Counted from the stretch's first letter, positions 32,901 to 43,099 are shown. The stretch: 43,717 bases of DNA from Sandaracinaceae bacterium (GCA_019637095.1 JAHBWG010000079.1:1-43717); one strand, 5' to 3'. Numbers and translations are program-made. The notes: generated by a model not told the origin, from the sequence alone.

Positions 32901-35357
32901 TCAGCGGGCCGCTCGCGCACCGAGCGCGAGCGCCGCGGGCAGCGCCACCACCGCGGCGGCCACGCACGTGACCTCGGAGATCGACATGGCCGCGCCGAAC
33001 GAGTTCACCGCCTGGTTGGGGCTCGTGTAGAGGGCGAGGTAGCCGATGATCGTGGTGAGCGAGCAGAGCGTCACCGCGCCGCCCGTCTCGCGGATCGCCG
33101 CCGCCGCCGCGTCGCGCGCGCCCGCGCCCTCGCGCTCGTCGAGATAGCGCCGCATCACGTTCACCCCGTAGTCGACGCCGTTGCCGAACGTGATCGGCAG
33201 CGCGACGAAGTTCAGGAAGTTCACCTTCATCCCGGCGGCCGCCATCACCCCGACCATCCACACGATGCCGACGAGGTGCGCGGCGAGCGTGAGCGAGCGC
33301 GCGCGCATCGACCGGAACGCCAAGAGGATGAGGAGCACCGTCGCCGCGAACGAGAGCGCCACCGCCTTGGGCCCGTCGGCGCGGATCGCCGAGACCAGGT
33401 CCGCCATCACCGGCACCGTCCCGGCGACCGCCACCGGCGAGCCGTCGCGGTTGGTCGGCGCGCGCGCCGCCGCCGTCCACTCGACGAGGTAGCGCCCGTC
33501 GGTCTGGCTGCGCCCCGGCGCGTTCTCGACGTACACGAGGCTCCCGCGCGTGCCGTCGCGCTCGATGAACGGGCGCGCGATCGGCTCGGGCAGGTCCTCG
33601 GGGCCGAGCTCGCGCAGGTGCTCGGCCGGGATCTCCTCGTCGATGCGCCGCTGGGTGGCCTCGTCCGCGTGCGGCCGCATCGCGAGCAGGTGCTCGCGGA
33701 TGGCGCGCAGGACGGGGAGCTTGCGCGCCTGGTCCGCGGGCAAGAGGTGTTGCACGTCGCGGATGGCGCCGAACAGGTCCGGCCGCGCGCGCGCGCTCGC
33801 CTCGAGCTGCGCGCGCACGTGCTCGGCGTCCTCGGGGCTCGCCGCGAGGATCGCCAGCGCGCTGCCGTGGGTGGCCTGGTAGACGCTGCGCCCGATGCGC
33901 GCGTTGGTCCGCTGGAGCGGGCCGTCGGGCCGCAGCGACTGGAGGTTGCGGAAGTCGTACTCGATCGGGTCCGCCGCGGCCCAGCGCTGGATCACGACCG
34001 CGCCGAGCACGGTGAGCACCGCCGCGAGCGCGAGCACGAGCCGCGGCGCGCCGAGGGCGACCCGCGACAGCGCGCGACCGTAGAGGCTCGCGCGCGCGGG
34101 CGACGCGGAGGCCGCAGCGAGCGGCCGCCAGCGATCCCACAGCGCCGCGAGCGCGGGCGTCAGCGCGATCGACGAGACCCAGCACAGCACCATCCCGACG
34201 CCGCCGATGATCCCGAAGTCGCGGAACGCGCGGAACTCGGTGACGGCGAGCGAGGCGTAGGCGATCGCGGCGGCGCCCGCGGCGGCGAGGGTCGCCCCCC
34301 AGGTCGAGAGGTGCGCGGCGCGCAGCGCGTCCTCCGGCGCGTCGCCCGCGCGGCGCCGCTCGAAGTAGCGCGCGAGCCACATGATGTGCGAGTTGACGCC
34401 GTTGCCGATCACGATCGAGCTCAAGAACGCGCTCGACGCGTTGAGCGAGCCGACCGCGAGCGCGGCGAACGCGAAGGTCAGCGCGACCGGCGGCACGAGC
34501 CCGAGCGGGAGGATCACCAGGCTGCGCGGCCGCCGGAAGAACACGAGCACCGCGAGCATCACGAGCAAGATCGTGATCGCGCTCGCCCACGCGGCGGCGC
34601 GCGCGAGCGACTCCTGCTCCTCGTGCATCTCGAGGACGGCGCCGCCGTACTCGACGCGCAGGTCCGGCGCGTAGCGCGTCGGCTCCATCGCCTCGACCAC
34701 TCGCCGCGCGGCCGCGATCAACGCCTGGACCCGCTCGTGCGCGCCGCCGTGGATGTCGGTGCGCAGGAACACCGAGACGCTGCGGCCGTCCGGGTGGCGG
34801 TAGAGCCCGTCGGGGTAGCGGTTGACGAGGTAGTTGTCGCGCTCGGCCTGGCCGCGGTGCGCCTCGAGCTGCTCCTCGATCGACGCGGGCTCGTCGTCGA
34901 GGAGCACGCAGAACGGGTTGGCGCGGCACGCCTCGTACGAGCGGCGCTCCTCGAGCGCGTCGCGCGCGCGCACGAGGTCGTCGTAGGGGAGGTAGAGGTG
35001 GCGGTTCTCGCGGACGAAGTCGCCGTACTGCGCGACGGTGTAGTCGACCGAGAGCACGCCCTCGTCCGAGAGCGCGGCGAGGCGCGGCGCGAGCTCCTCG
35101 ACGAAGCGGCGGCGCGCGTCGACGTCGTCGGACCACACACAGAGCGCGAGCGACTGCGGCGCCGCGAAGCGCGCGCGGATCGCGGCGAGATCGCGCACCG
35201 CGCGCGTCTCCTGGGGGAGCAGCGCGATGAGGTCGCCGTCGAGGGTGAGCGAGAGCGCGAGCGGCGCCGCGCCGAGCGTGACGAGCGCGGCGGCGACGAC
35301 GAACGCCCACGGCCGCGCGGTCTGCCAGCGAGCGAGGGCCGTGAGCGCGCGGGTCAT
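32901..35357 (-). CDS. MMPL/RND-family membrane transporter
   Basis: 818 residues from ATG 35357. It has the RND duplication: a helix near residues 16-37 (WAFVVAAALVTLGAAPLAL), a large periplasmic loop, a cluster of five helices (about 270-410, starting AITILLVMLAVLVFFRRPRS, with NGVNSHIMWLARYFERRR after SSIVIGNG), then a second single helix, second periplasmic loop, and a second five-helix cluster (from about 680, SFAATVLLILLAFRSMR; ITFGNGVDYGVNVMRRY). The GNGV(D/N) motifs in helix 4 of each half replace the D-x-x-x-D/Y proton-relay style of MMPL proteins. Such proteins export lipids or hydrophobic compounds (HpnN-like transporters move hopanoids), but the substrate here is unknown. It starts 48 bp after the stop of the kinase gene. 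Confidence 0.85.
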   Translation of the reverse strand: MTRALTALARWQTARPWAFVVAAALVTLGAAPLALSLTLDGDLIALLPQETRAVRDLAAIRARFAAPQSLALCVWSDDVDARRRFVEELAPRLAALSDEGVLSVDYTVAQYGDFVRENRHLYLPYDDLVRARDALEERRSYEACRANPFCVLLDDEPASIEEQLEAHRGQAERDNYLVNRYPDGLYRHPDGRSVSVFLRTDIHGGAHERVQALIAAARRVVEAMEPTRYAPDLRVEYGGAVLEMHEEQESLARAAAWASAITILLVMLAVLVFFRRPRSLVILPLGLVPPVALTFAFAALAVGSLNASSAFLSSIVIGNGVNSHIMWLARYFERRRAGDAPEDALRAAHLSTWGATLAAAGAAAIAYASLAVTEFRAFRDFGIIGGVGMVLCWVSSIALTPALAALWDRWRPLAAASASPARASLYGRALSRVALGAPRLVLALAAVLTVLGAVVIQRWAAADPIEYDFRNLQSLRPDGPLQRTNARIGRSVYQATHGSALAILAASPEDAEHVRAQLEASARARPDLFGAIRDVQHLLPADQARKLPVLRAIREHLLAMRPHADEATQRRIDEEIPAEHLRELGPEDLPEPIARPFIERDGTRGSLVYVENAPGRSQTDGRYLVEWTAAARAPTNRDGSPVAVAGTVPVMADLVSAIRADGPKAVALSFAATVLLILLAFRSMRARSLTLAAHLVGIVWMVGVMAAAGMKVNFLNFVALPITFGNGVDYGVNVMRRYLDEREGAGARDAAAAAIRETGGAVTLCSLTTIIGYLALYTSPNQAVNSFGAAMSISEVTCVAAAVVALPAALALGARAAR

Positions 35358-35405
35358 CGCGGGGCGGAGGTTGGTCTCGGGCCCCCTGCGGCGCAAGCGC
35401 GCGAG

Positions 35406-37172
35406 CTACTGCGAGGTGCCTGGGATCTCGAGCTCGCCGCGCAGGTGCGCGCGCAGCGCGAAGCCCCCGAGCGCCGAGAGCACGACGACGACGAGCAGCG
35501 CGACGAGGAAGAGCACGACGCCGAGCCCGCCCTTCTTCTTCGGCGGCGCGTGCGACGCGGCCTGCGAGAACGCCTGCGGCGCCTGCGAGCGTGGCGCCTG
35601 CGGGTACGCCGCGTGCGGCTGCGGCGCCTGCGGCTGCGGGGCCTGCGCGCCCTGCGCCAGCGCCTGCGCGCGCGCCTGCGCGACGAAGGGGAGCGCCGCG
35701 TTCGCGTCGCCGAGGTAGAGCGTGTCGCCGCCCTGCGCCTTCACCTCCATCGCCGGCGCGATCGGCGAGGCCTGCATCGGCGGCGGCGGGCTCGACGCGG
35801 GCGTCGCGTACGACGCCTGCGGCGCGGGCGAGTACGACGGCACGCGGGGAGGCTCCGCCAGGGGCACCGGCGCGGGCGTCACGGGCGCCGGTGTCGCCGG
35901 CGCGGGCGTGTAGGACGAGGCCATCGGCGGCGGCGGCGACGACACCGGCCGCGGCGCCGCGGGCGGCCCGCCGAAGCCGAGCTGCTCCGGCCGCATCGGA
36001 TCGGTCGCGCTCGCCTCGTCGAAGTGCAGGCGCACCGGCGCCGACTGCTCCCACGACGGCTTGGGGATGCCCGCGTCCGGCGTGCGCGCGAAGCCGAGCT
36101 CCTTGCGCGCGTCGAGGGCCTCGGGGTCCACCGTCATCCCCGGCGGCGGCCCCTTCTCGAGCTCCTTGAGCGCGTCGCGCGCGGCCGACGCGTCCCACGC
36201 GAGCGTCGACGCGCGGGACGGAACCATCCCGGCCAGGCTCTTGGAGCGCTTGCGCTTGGGTGGGCGCTTGGTCTGCGCGAGGATCGCGTCGCGCTGCGAC
36301 TTGCGCCCGATCGCCTGCGCGTACGCGTCGGCGAGCTCCCCGGCGCTCTGGTAGCGCGCGGCGGGATCGGGCGCGAGCGCGCGCTGCGTGAACGGCACGA
36401 GCCCCGGCAGATCGGGCCGGAGCTGCGCGAACGGCGTCGTGCGCCCCTCGAGCAGGCAACCGAGCAGCTGCCCGTAGTCCTGCGCGGGGTACGGCGACTG
36501 CCCGGTCAGGCACTCGTACACGATCACGCCGAACGAGTAGATGTCGCTCGCGGGCCCCGTCGCCGACGCGTTCTTGATCTGCTCGGGCGCCATGTAGCGC
36601 GGGGTCCCGATGATCATCCCGCTCGTCGTGAGCGACTTGTCCTGCTTGGCGACGCGCGAGAGCCCGAAGTCCACGAGCTTCGCGCGCGGGCTGCCCGTCG
36701 CGGGCAGGAAGATGTTGTCCGGCTTGAGGTCGCGGTGGATCACCTCCGCGTCGTGCGCGACCTCGAGCGCGCTCGCGATGCAGTCGACGATCCCCTGCAG
36801 GTCCACCGGGTCCTCGAAGCGCCCCGCGTTGTGGAGCCGCGTCTTGAGCGTCACGCCCTCGAGCAGCTCCATCGCGAGGAAGGGCATCCCCATGGTCTCG
36901 TGGAACGCGTAGATCTCCACGATGCACGGGTGCCCGATCGAGGCGAGCACCTCGGCCTCGCGCTTGAAGCGCGCGACCGTCTCGGCCTCCGCGAGCCGCT
37001 CGCCGTGCAGCACCTTCAGCGCGACGCGCCGGTCGGAGTGGATCTCCGTCGCGGCGTACACGCGCCCCATCCCGCCCGTCCCCAACAGCTGGTCGATCCG
37101 GTACCGATCGGCGAAGAACGATCCCGGCGCGAACGTCGGGACCATCACCGTGCTCTCGTCGTCCTCGAACAC
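35406..37172 (-). CDS. Membrane-anchored serine/threonine protein kinase
   Basis: 588 residues from GTG 37172; ATG 37145 is possible, but a TATGAT hexamer ends 9 nt before 37172. Kinase domain about 22-290: Gly-loop GTGGMGRVYAA, Lys53 in VALKVLHG, Glu72 in FKREAEVLA, HRDLKPDNIFL (Asp148, Asn153), DFG at 168-170 and GTPRYMAPEQIKN. Then a Pro/Ala/Gln-rich linker of about 250 residues (QAPQPQAPQPHAAYPQAP) with an internal dispersed repeat, and a C-terminal transmembrane helix (KKKGGLGVVLFLVALLVVVV) with a 20-residue outer tail. The acidic N-terminal FEDDESTVMVPTF may be a docking segment. Head of a kinase-MMPL-lipoprotein group. Confidence 0.92.
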   Translation of the reverse strand: MFEDDESTVMVPTFAPGSFFADRYRIDQLLGTGGMGRVYAATEIHSDRRVALKVLHGERLAEAETVARFKREAEVLASIGHPCIVEIYAFHETMGMPFLAMELLEGVTLKTRLHNAGRFEDPVDLQGIVDCIASALEVAHDAEVIHRDLKPDNIFLPATGSPRAKLVDFGLSRVAKQDKSLTTSGMIIGTPRYMAPEQIKNASATGPASDIYSFGVIVYECLTGQSPYPAQDYGQLLGCLLEGRTTPFAQLRPDLPGLVPFTQRALAPDPAARYQSAGELADAYAQAIGRKSQRDAILAQTKRPPKRKRSKSLAGMVPSRASTLAWDASAARDALKELEKGPPPGMTVDPEALDARKELGFARTPDAGIPKPSWEQSAPVRLHFDEASATDPMRPEQLGFGGPPAAPRPVSSPPPPMASSYTPAPATPAPVTPAPVPLAEPPRVPSYSPAPQASYATPASSPPPPMQASPIAPAMEVKAQGGDTLYLGDANAALPFVAQARAQALAQGAQAPQPQAPQPHAAYPQAPRSQAPQAFSQAASHAPPKKKGGLGVVLFLVALLVVVVLSALGGFALRAHLRGELEIPGTSQ

Positions 37173-37181
37173 GTCGGCCGC

Positions 37182-37199
37182 ATCATACCGGATTACCCT
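37182..37199. promoter_or_regulatory. Back-to-back leaderless promoters (TATGAT / TACCCT)
   Basis: Start codons of the kinase (37172, minus) and the small protein (37206, plus) are 33 bp apart. Minus TATGAT (37187-37182) lies 9 nt before the GTG, plus TACCCT (37194-37199) 6 nt before the ATG. Both transcripts should begin at or beside the start codons and the polymerases would compete for the same DNA. Confidence 0.5.
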
Positions 37200-37205
37200 C
37201 GAGGA

Positions 37206-37517
37206 ATGCGGGAACCGTCCGAGGCCGCCTTCGTCCCCGTCCAGCAGGACCGGCTCTTTCTGCTGACGCCAGCCGTTCACCGGGTCGAGCGCGCCGCGGT
37301 GGCGGAGCGCGCGGCCCTCGCGCGGCTGCTCGAGCTCGCCGACGACCTGCGCGCCGACGCGGTCGCGCGGCTCCGCGAGCGCGGCGCCTCCGAGGCGCAG
37401 GTCGAGCGCTACGAGGCCGCGTTCGCAGGAGGCCGCGACGCGGCGCTCGCCGCGGGCGCGGCGCTCGACGCCGCCGTCGGGCACCTCGCCGAGGTCGCGT
37501 CGGCGATCGCCGAGTGA
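37206..37517 (+). CDS. Small helical protein, unknown function
   Basis: 103 residues from ATG 37206. Apart from a short start (REPSEAAFVPVQQDRLFLLT) it is one or two long amphipathic helices (ERAALARLLELADDLRADAV; RLRERGASEAQVERYEAAFA), suggestive of a coiled-coil bundle. No signal or membrane segment, no family recognised. The same frame is open for kilobases upstream, but that part reads over the kinase and transporter genes and is Arg-rich. Divergent from the kinase with overlapping promoters, so it may be co-regulated with it. Confidence 0.55.
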   Translation: MREPSEAAFVPVQQDRLFLLTPAVHRVERAAVAERAALARLLELADDLRADAVARLRERGASEAQVERYEAAFAGGRDAALAAGAALDAAVGHLAEVASAIAE

Positions 37518-37531
37518 CCGGGCGCGGCTAG

Positions 37532-38317
37532 CTAGCCCTCGTCGGGATCCACGCCGAGCGCGCGGAGGCGCGCCGCGAGCGCGTCGGCGCGCTTCGACTC
37601 CGCCTCCGCGCGCCTCGACTCCGCCTCCGCGCGCTCCTCGGCGGTGGGCACGAGCCGCGCGCCGCCCGGATCGCGCGCGACGCGCAGCCACCCGACGCCG
37701 CCCGCCGGGCAGGCCACCGCCCACGCGTCCACCGACTCCAGCCGCGCGGGGCCGGCGCCGGCGTACGTCCGCACGAACGAGCCGTCCGCCTCGCGCCGGT
37801 ACACGGTCATCGGCACGCGCGGCGCGGGCGCGACGCCGCGCGCCGCCTGAGGGTCGTACACGAGCAGCTCCCGCGCGCCGAGCAGCGCGTACTTGCGCGG
37901 GGCCTCCTCGTAGTCCTTCTTCCAGTCCTCCGAGACGAGCTCGAGGGCGAAGCGCGGCGGGCGGTGCCCCGGGCGCCACGTCTCCCACATGCCCGGCCAC
38001 GGCGGCGCGGGCGGCTCGTCGAGCACGTACACGTCGGGCGAGACGCGCACGTTCGGCTCCTCCTCGACCCACGCGAAGAACGCGTCCTTGCCGACCACCG
38101 CGCCCGCGAGCGCGGGCGCCTCGAGGTGCTGGCGCAGCGCCGACTCGAAGACCCGGGCCACGTGGTCCTGCTCCGGGCTCTGCCCCACGTCCTCCTCCGC
38201 CAACAGGATCCACGCCGACCAGTCGATGCGCGCCCCCACCTCCTCGGGCGCGGGATCGCACACGAGGTTCAGCACCCGCGGAGGGCGCGTCGGGGCGTTC
38301 GACGCAGGCTCACCCAC
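37532..38317 (-). CDS. Uma2 family protein with C-terminal coiled coil
   Basis: 261 residues from GTG 38317. The nuclease-like core has EEEPNVRVSPDVYVLDE (PD), RFALELVSEDWKKDYEEAPRKY (E and K of PD-(D/E)xK) and RELLVYDPQAARG, followed by a TVYRREADGSFVRTY strand pair. The C-terminal 40 residues are a heptad-like helix with a short internal repeat (EERAEAESRRAEAESKRAD) encoded by a 21-bp direct repeat near 37600. Role unknown. TACGCT (38330-38325) ends 7 nt before the GTG. Confidence 0.87.
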   Translation of the reverse strand: MGEPASNAPTRPPRVLNLVCDPAPEEVGARIDWSAWILLAEEDVGQSPEQDHVARVFESALRQHLEAPALAGAVVGKDAFFAWVEEEPNVRVSPDVYVLDEPPAPPWPGMWETWRPGHRPPRFALELVSEDWKKDYEEAPRKYALLGARELLVYDPQAARGVAPAPRVPMTVYRREADGSFVRTYAGAGPARLESVDAWAVACPAGGVGWLRVARDPGGARLVPTAEERAEAESRRAEAESKRADALAARLRALGVDPDEG

Positions 38318-38324
38318 GAGAGAC

Positions 38325-38330
38325 AGCGTA
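38325..38330 (-). promoter_or_regulatory. -10-like hexamer TACGCT, leaderless spacing
   Basis: Minus-strand TACGCT, 7 nt (gtctctc), then GTG 38317. It lies 30 bp downstream of the ABC exporter stop at 38360, so the gene has its own start of transcription. Confidence 0.4.
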
Positions 38331-38359
38331 CTCGGCGCCGATCGCCCGCGCCAGCGCCC

Positions 38360-39151
38360 CTACGAGCTCGCCGACGTGTACGCGGCGATCGAGCGCGACC
38401 AGACGAGCCGCGCGAGGCCCGCGAACGCCAGCGCGCCGAGCCACCCGGCGACGAAGCGCTCGACCTCGAGCGCGCCGAGCAGCGCCTCCGCCGGGTAGGT
38501 CGTCATCAACGCGAGCGGGATCACGAACGTGAACACGATCGACAGCGCGCCCTTGTAGACGGTGCTCGGCCAGCGCCCCGCCTCGAACACCGTCTCGAAC
38601 AAGTAACGCAAGTTGTCGATACGCACGACACGGAACGCCACGCTGATCACGAGGATCCACACCGAGTAGAGGACCAGCACGCCCGCGCCGAGCGTCGCGA
38701 GGGCGTAGAGCACCGCGCCGGGCGACGGCCACGCGCCGAGCAGGCGGAACGCGTAGACGAAGATCGCGAGCGAGGCGCCGAGCGAGAGCAGGCGCCACGG
38801 GTGCACGCGCGCCGTCGAGACGAGGAACTGCGCGTCCGCCGGCTTGAGCAGCACGAAGTCCAGCGTGCCGTTGCGGATCTGCTCGATGACCGTCACGAGG
38901 CTCGGGTTGATCGCGCCCTTGAGCAGCCCGTCGAGCAGCGTGAACCAGCCCATCACGAGCAGCGCCTCGCCGTACGTCCAGCCCGCGATCGCCGCGCGGT
39001 CCTCGAAGACCAGGTAGAGCGGCACGATCGCGCCCGCCGTCCACGCGATGCTCATCACACCGTCGAGCACGAAGTCCCACCGGTACTGCATCGCGAGCAG
39101 GAACGAGAGGCGCAGGCTCGCGCCGAGGACCGCGAGGTGACGCGCGATCAT
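38360..39151 (-). CDS. ABC-2 type exporter permease (second permease)
   Basis: 263 residues with six hydrophobic helices (about 12-30, 34-52, 110-135, 140-165, 205-225, 235-252). Signatures of the ABC2_membrane_6-like group: YRWDFVLDGVMSIAWTAGAI near the start, TLDFVLLKPADAQF after helix 3 (the conserved LLxPxD/xxF loop) and MTTYPAEALLG before the last helix. It forms the transmembrane path with the permease encoded just before it. ATGA overlap with that gene. Substrate unknown; relatives export natural products or act in self-resistance. Confidence 0.88.
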   Translation of the reverse strand: MIARHLAVLGASLRLSFLLAMQYRWDFVLDGVMSIAWTAGAIVPLYLVFEDRAAIAGWTYGEALLVMGWFTLLDGLLKGAINPSLVTVIEQIRNGTLDFVLLKPADAQFLVSTARVHPWRLLSLGASLAIFVYAFRLLGAWPSPGAVLYALATLGAGVLVLYSVWILVISVAFRVVRIDNLRYLFETVFEAGRWPSTVYKGALSIVFTFVIPLALMTTYPAEALLGALEVERFVAGWLGALAFAGLARLVWSRSIAAYTSASS

Positions 39152-39938
39152 CCGCCGAACGCCCCGTAGCGCCGCAGGCCCCGGTGCCAGAGCCCGAGCG
39201 CGAGCAGGCCGAGGATCGCGACCCAGGTCCACTGCGCGCCGAGGCGCTCGAGCGCGCGCGCGGGGCTCATCGCGCCGGTCAACAGATCGATCGGGAAGCC
39301 GTGCACGTACTCGAACGGCAGCCAGCGCGGCAGCGGCTGGAGCCACGCGGGGAACACCGCGATCGGGATCAGGTAGCCGCTCAGCACGAAGAACCCCGCG
39401 TACCAGAGGTCGACCACCTTGATGCTCTGGTGCATCCACAGGCTCAGCGCGCCGATCGCGACGTGCGCGAAGAAGCCGATCGCCCACGCGCCGAGCACCG
39501 CGGGCAGCACCATCGCCCAGTGGAGCGGGTCGCGCGCGACGTGCGTGGGATCGGCGAGCGCGATCGCGACGATCGCGACGGGCAGCGCGAGCACCGAGCG
39601 CAGCGGGATGCTCGCGAGGCTCTCGGTCGCGTAGAACCACAGCGGGTGGATCGGCCGCAAGAGGCGCTGGCTGAGCGCGCCGGACTTCACCTCGAAGTTG
39701 ATCGTCCAGCTCGCCCAGTTGCCGACGAGCTGCCGCACCACGAAGCCGGTCAGGAAGTACGCGGTGAAGCGGCTCTCGGAGAAGCCCGCGAGCGGCGCCT
39801 CGGCCGCCACCGCGTGCCAGAGCGGGAGCATGATCAGGGGCAGCGTGCTCGTCAGCGCCCACACGACGAACTCCGCGCGGTACGCCGTCGCCGACGCGAA
39901 GCCGAGCGAGAAGAGCGCCGGCAGCGTGCGCAGCGTCC

Positions 39939-39942
<4 letters not shown>
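39148..39942 (-). CDS. ABC-2 type exporter permease (first permease)
   Basis: 264 residues from GTG 39942, which overlaps the ATPase stop. Six helices; FTAYFLTGFVVRQLVGNWAS, FEVKSGALSQRLLRPIHPLW (the LLRPxxP loop), IKVVDLWYAGFFVLSGYLIP and PFEYVHGFPIDLLTG are the family landmarks, paralogous to the second permease. The pair probably assemble as a heterodimer with two copies of the ATPase. Every junction in this operon overlaps by 4 nt. Confidence 0.88.
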
Positions 39943-40895
<953 letters not shown>

Positions 40896-41073
40896 GAAGA
40901 GCGCCTTCAGCGACGCGCGCAGGCCCGACCCCCGCGGCTGCGCGCGGAAGTGCTTGGTCAGGCCCTCGACCTGGATCTGCGGCTCAGCCGGCGTCGCCCG
41001 CCTCGCCCTCGCGCGCCGCGCGCGCCCGCTCGTGAATCGCTCGCATCGGGTCCTGCCGCTCCGCCGCGCGCGA

Positions 41074-43092
41074 TCATACCGGCGCGTCGAAGCGAGGATA
41101 GAGCTCGTTCTCGAAGCGCGCCGCGAGCGTCCCGGACAGCCGCGCCACCGGACCGGCGAGCTCCTCGCGCGCGGCGACGTGGTAGGCGGCCGTCCGCGGC
41201 GCTACCGCCGGGAGCCACGCGGTGTGGAGCGAGAAGCCGACCTTCCACGCGGGGGAGGCGAGCCTGGCGAGCGGCCCTCGCCCGAGGTCGGCCGCGTCGA
41301 GGACCCACAGCTCCGTGCGCGCGTCGGTGTACACCGTGCCCACGAGGTAGCCCTCGGTCGGGCCGGGCCCGCGCGGCACGAACTGGAGCGAGCCCGCCAT
41401 CACTCCGTCGGGCAGCACGTAGCGATCGGCGAAGCGCATCGTCGCCGTCTCGATCCGGTGGATCACCGACGGGCGCCCCACCCCGCCCATCCTCAGGATC
41501 GCCGCGACGGGGACGAGGCGGTGCTCGTAGTCCTGGTAGAGGTCCTTGACGAACTCGGTGAGCAGCTCCGGGAACGCGCCGACCGCGCACCAGTAGATCG
41601 ACTCCACGCGCTCGGGCGGCGCCGCCGGCGTGTTGAGCCCCTGCCCCGCGTAGAGCGAGAGCGCCCAGCACGTCTCTTCGTCCGTGACGACATCGGCCGA
41701 CACGAGCGCCCCGCGCGGCCCGTCGAGCACGTAGCGGCCGAAGCGCCCGACGTCCATCGCGCCGACGGCGAGCATCCCGTGGAGCGCCGGATCGATCGGC
41801 CGCTTGTCGTACGCCGAGATATCGTAAGGCCGGATCCACTCCGAGAGGTCCGTCGCGGGGGCGTGCGCGACGTGCAATACGACCTGACCGCTCGCGTCGT
41901 CGTAGTCGGCGACGAAGTGGTCCGCTTCGAGCGGCACCTCGACGCGGCGGCACTCGACGCGCGGCAGGCCCGCGCGCGTCGGCGCCAGCGTCGGGTGCGC
42001 CAGCTCCGCGCGCGACACGACGTAGAACGCCGTGTACGGGAGCTGCGGCCGCGTCAGCAGTAGGCGCGCCGCGCGCTCGAGCACGTCCGAGCGCGGGAGC
42101 GGGTTGTTGAACGCGGACTGCAGCCCGATCTTGAAGCCCGTCTCGAGGAACACGACGTGCTCGCGGGTGACCGCGACCTGGTGGACCGACTGCGCGACGT
42201 GCACCTCGCGCGCGCTCGGCAGGACGAGCCGGTAGCGGCGCATGGGCCCGCCCCCGTCCCAGACGCAGAGGTTCGTGAACGAGTCGGGCACGAAGCCCGG
42301 CAAGAAGCGCGCGATCAGATCCTCGGCGCGCAGGTCGAGCCGCGTCGAGAGCTCGGCGAGCCGCCGCACCAGCCACGCGAACGCGCGATCGACGCCGAGC
42401 ACCGTCGCCATCTGGTCGGCGGCGAGGACGAGGTGGCGCGGCAGCTCCGCGAGCAGCGCGACGAGCGGCACGGTGCCCGCGAAGTTCACGACCCCGCGGC
42501 CGTAGTCGAGCGTGAAGAGCTCGCCGGTGTGCGCATCGAACGCCGGATGCGCGGGGCTCAGCACGGTCGGGAACGCCGCGTCGGGGAGCGCCTCGGCGTC
42601 CCACTCCTGCCGCCGGCCGACCGGCGTCGCGTACGCGAGGCTCGCCGGATCGATCTCCACGGGTCGCCCCGCGTCGTAGGTCGCGAGCATCCGCGCCGGC
42701 GCGCCGCCGAACGACATCGGCACGAGCGCCGTGTTCGCGAAGTTGCGGCTCCCGAGCAAGCCCAGGCGCACCATCCCCGCGCTGCGGAAGCGGAACGGCT
42801 CGAGCGCCGGGTCGTGCGCGGTGATGGCGTCGGCCACGAGGTCGGGGCCCTCGACGAGGCGCGTGGTGAGGGTGACGCCGGACGTGCCGAGGTCGAAGCG
42901 CGACACGAGCCCGTCCCCCACCACGAGCGTCGTGCGGTCGTTCGCCACGCGCACCGTCGAGGCGGGCGCGACGACGTAGAGGTGCCCGGTGAGACCGGGC
43001 GGCAGCGCGCCGTCGACGACGTCGAGGGGCAAGGCGGTGTGCTCGGTGCGCTCGGTGCGCAGCAGCGAGCGTGGGACGCGCGGGTGGAGCAT
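41074..43092 (-). CDS. Carotenoid oxygenase (RPE65-superfamily) protein
   Basis: 672 residues from ATG 43092. The seven-bladed propeller family is recognised by PPGLTGHLYVVAPAS at the start, HPAFDAHTGELFTLDYG (first metal His), AQSVHQVAVTREHVVFLE (second), LEADHFVADYDDASGQVVLH (third) and GFSLHTAWLP near the C-terminus (fourth), giving the four-His iron site, though with looser spacing than in typical carotenoid cleavage enzymes and a longer chain (usually 450-550). It would cleave a carotenoid, apocarotenoid or lignin-like alkene using O2; the substrate is unknown and activity is unproven. A TACCAT hexamer 7 nt before the ATG suggests a leaderless message. The ABC exporter lies downstream on the same strand. 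Confidence 0.8.
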   Translation of the reverse strand: MLHPRVPRSLLRTERTEHTALPLDVVDGALPPGLTGHLYVVAPASTVRVANDRTTLVVGDGLVSRFDLGTSGVTLTTRLVEGPDLVADAITAHDPALEPFRFRSAGMVRLGLLGSRNFANTALVPMSFGGAPARMLATYDAGRPVEIDPASLAYATPVGRRQEWDAEALPDAAFPTVLSPAHPAFDAHTGELFTLDYGRGVVNFAGTVPLVALLAELPRHLVLAADQMATVLGVDRAFAWLVRRLAELSTRLDLRAEDLIARFLPGFVPDSFTNLCVWDGGGPMRRYRLVLPSAREVHVAQSVHQVAVTREHVVFLETGFKIGLQSAFNNPLPRSDVLERAARLLLTRPQLPYTAFYVVSRAELAHPTLAPTRAGLPRVECRRVEVPLEADHFVADYDDASGQVVLHVAHAPATDLSEWIRPYDISAYDKRPIDPALHGMLAVGAMDVGRFGRYVLDGPRGALVSADVVTDEETCWALSLYAGQGLNTPAAPPERVESIYWCAVGAFPELLTEFVKDLYQDYEHRLVPVAAILRMGGVGRPSVIHRIETATMRFADRYVLPDGVMAGSLQFVPRGPGPTEGYLVGTVYTDARTELWVLDAADLGRGPLARLASPAWKVGFSLHTAWLPAVAPRTAAYHVAAREELAGPVARLSGTLAARFENELYPRFDAPV

Positions 43093-43099
43093 GCCCGGG

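Noticed and set aside
33276-37205. Very long plus-strand frame over the kinase and MMPL genes
   Set aside because: The Arg-rich composition is that of an antisense shadow; only the final 103 codons have normal amino acid use.
10285-38317. Uma2 proteins as transposases or toxin-antitoxin parts
   Set aside because: Both are complete stand-alone members of a large, widely expanded family with no partner gene; no mobility signs flank them.
40984-41046. Twenty-codon frame MRAIHERARAAREGEAGDAG as a leader peptide
   Set aside because: It reads better as the missing N-terminus of the ABC ATPase after a one-base shift; no attenuator structure was seen.
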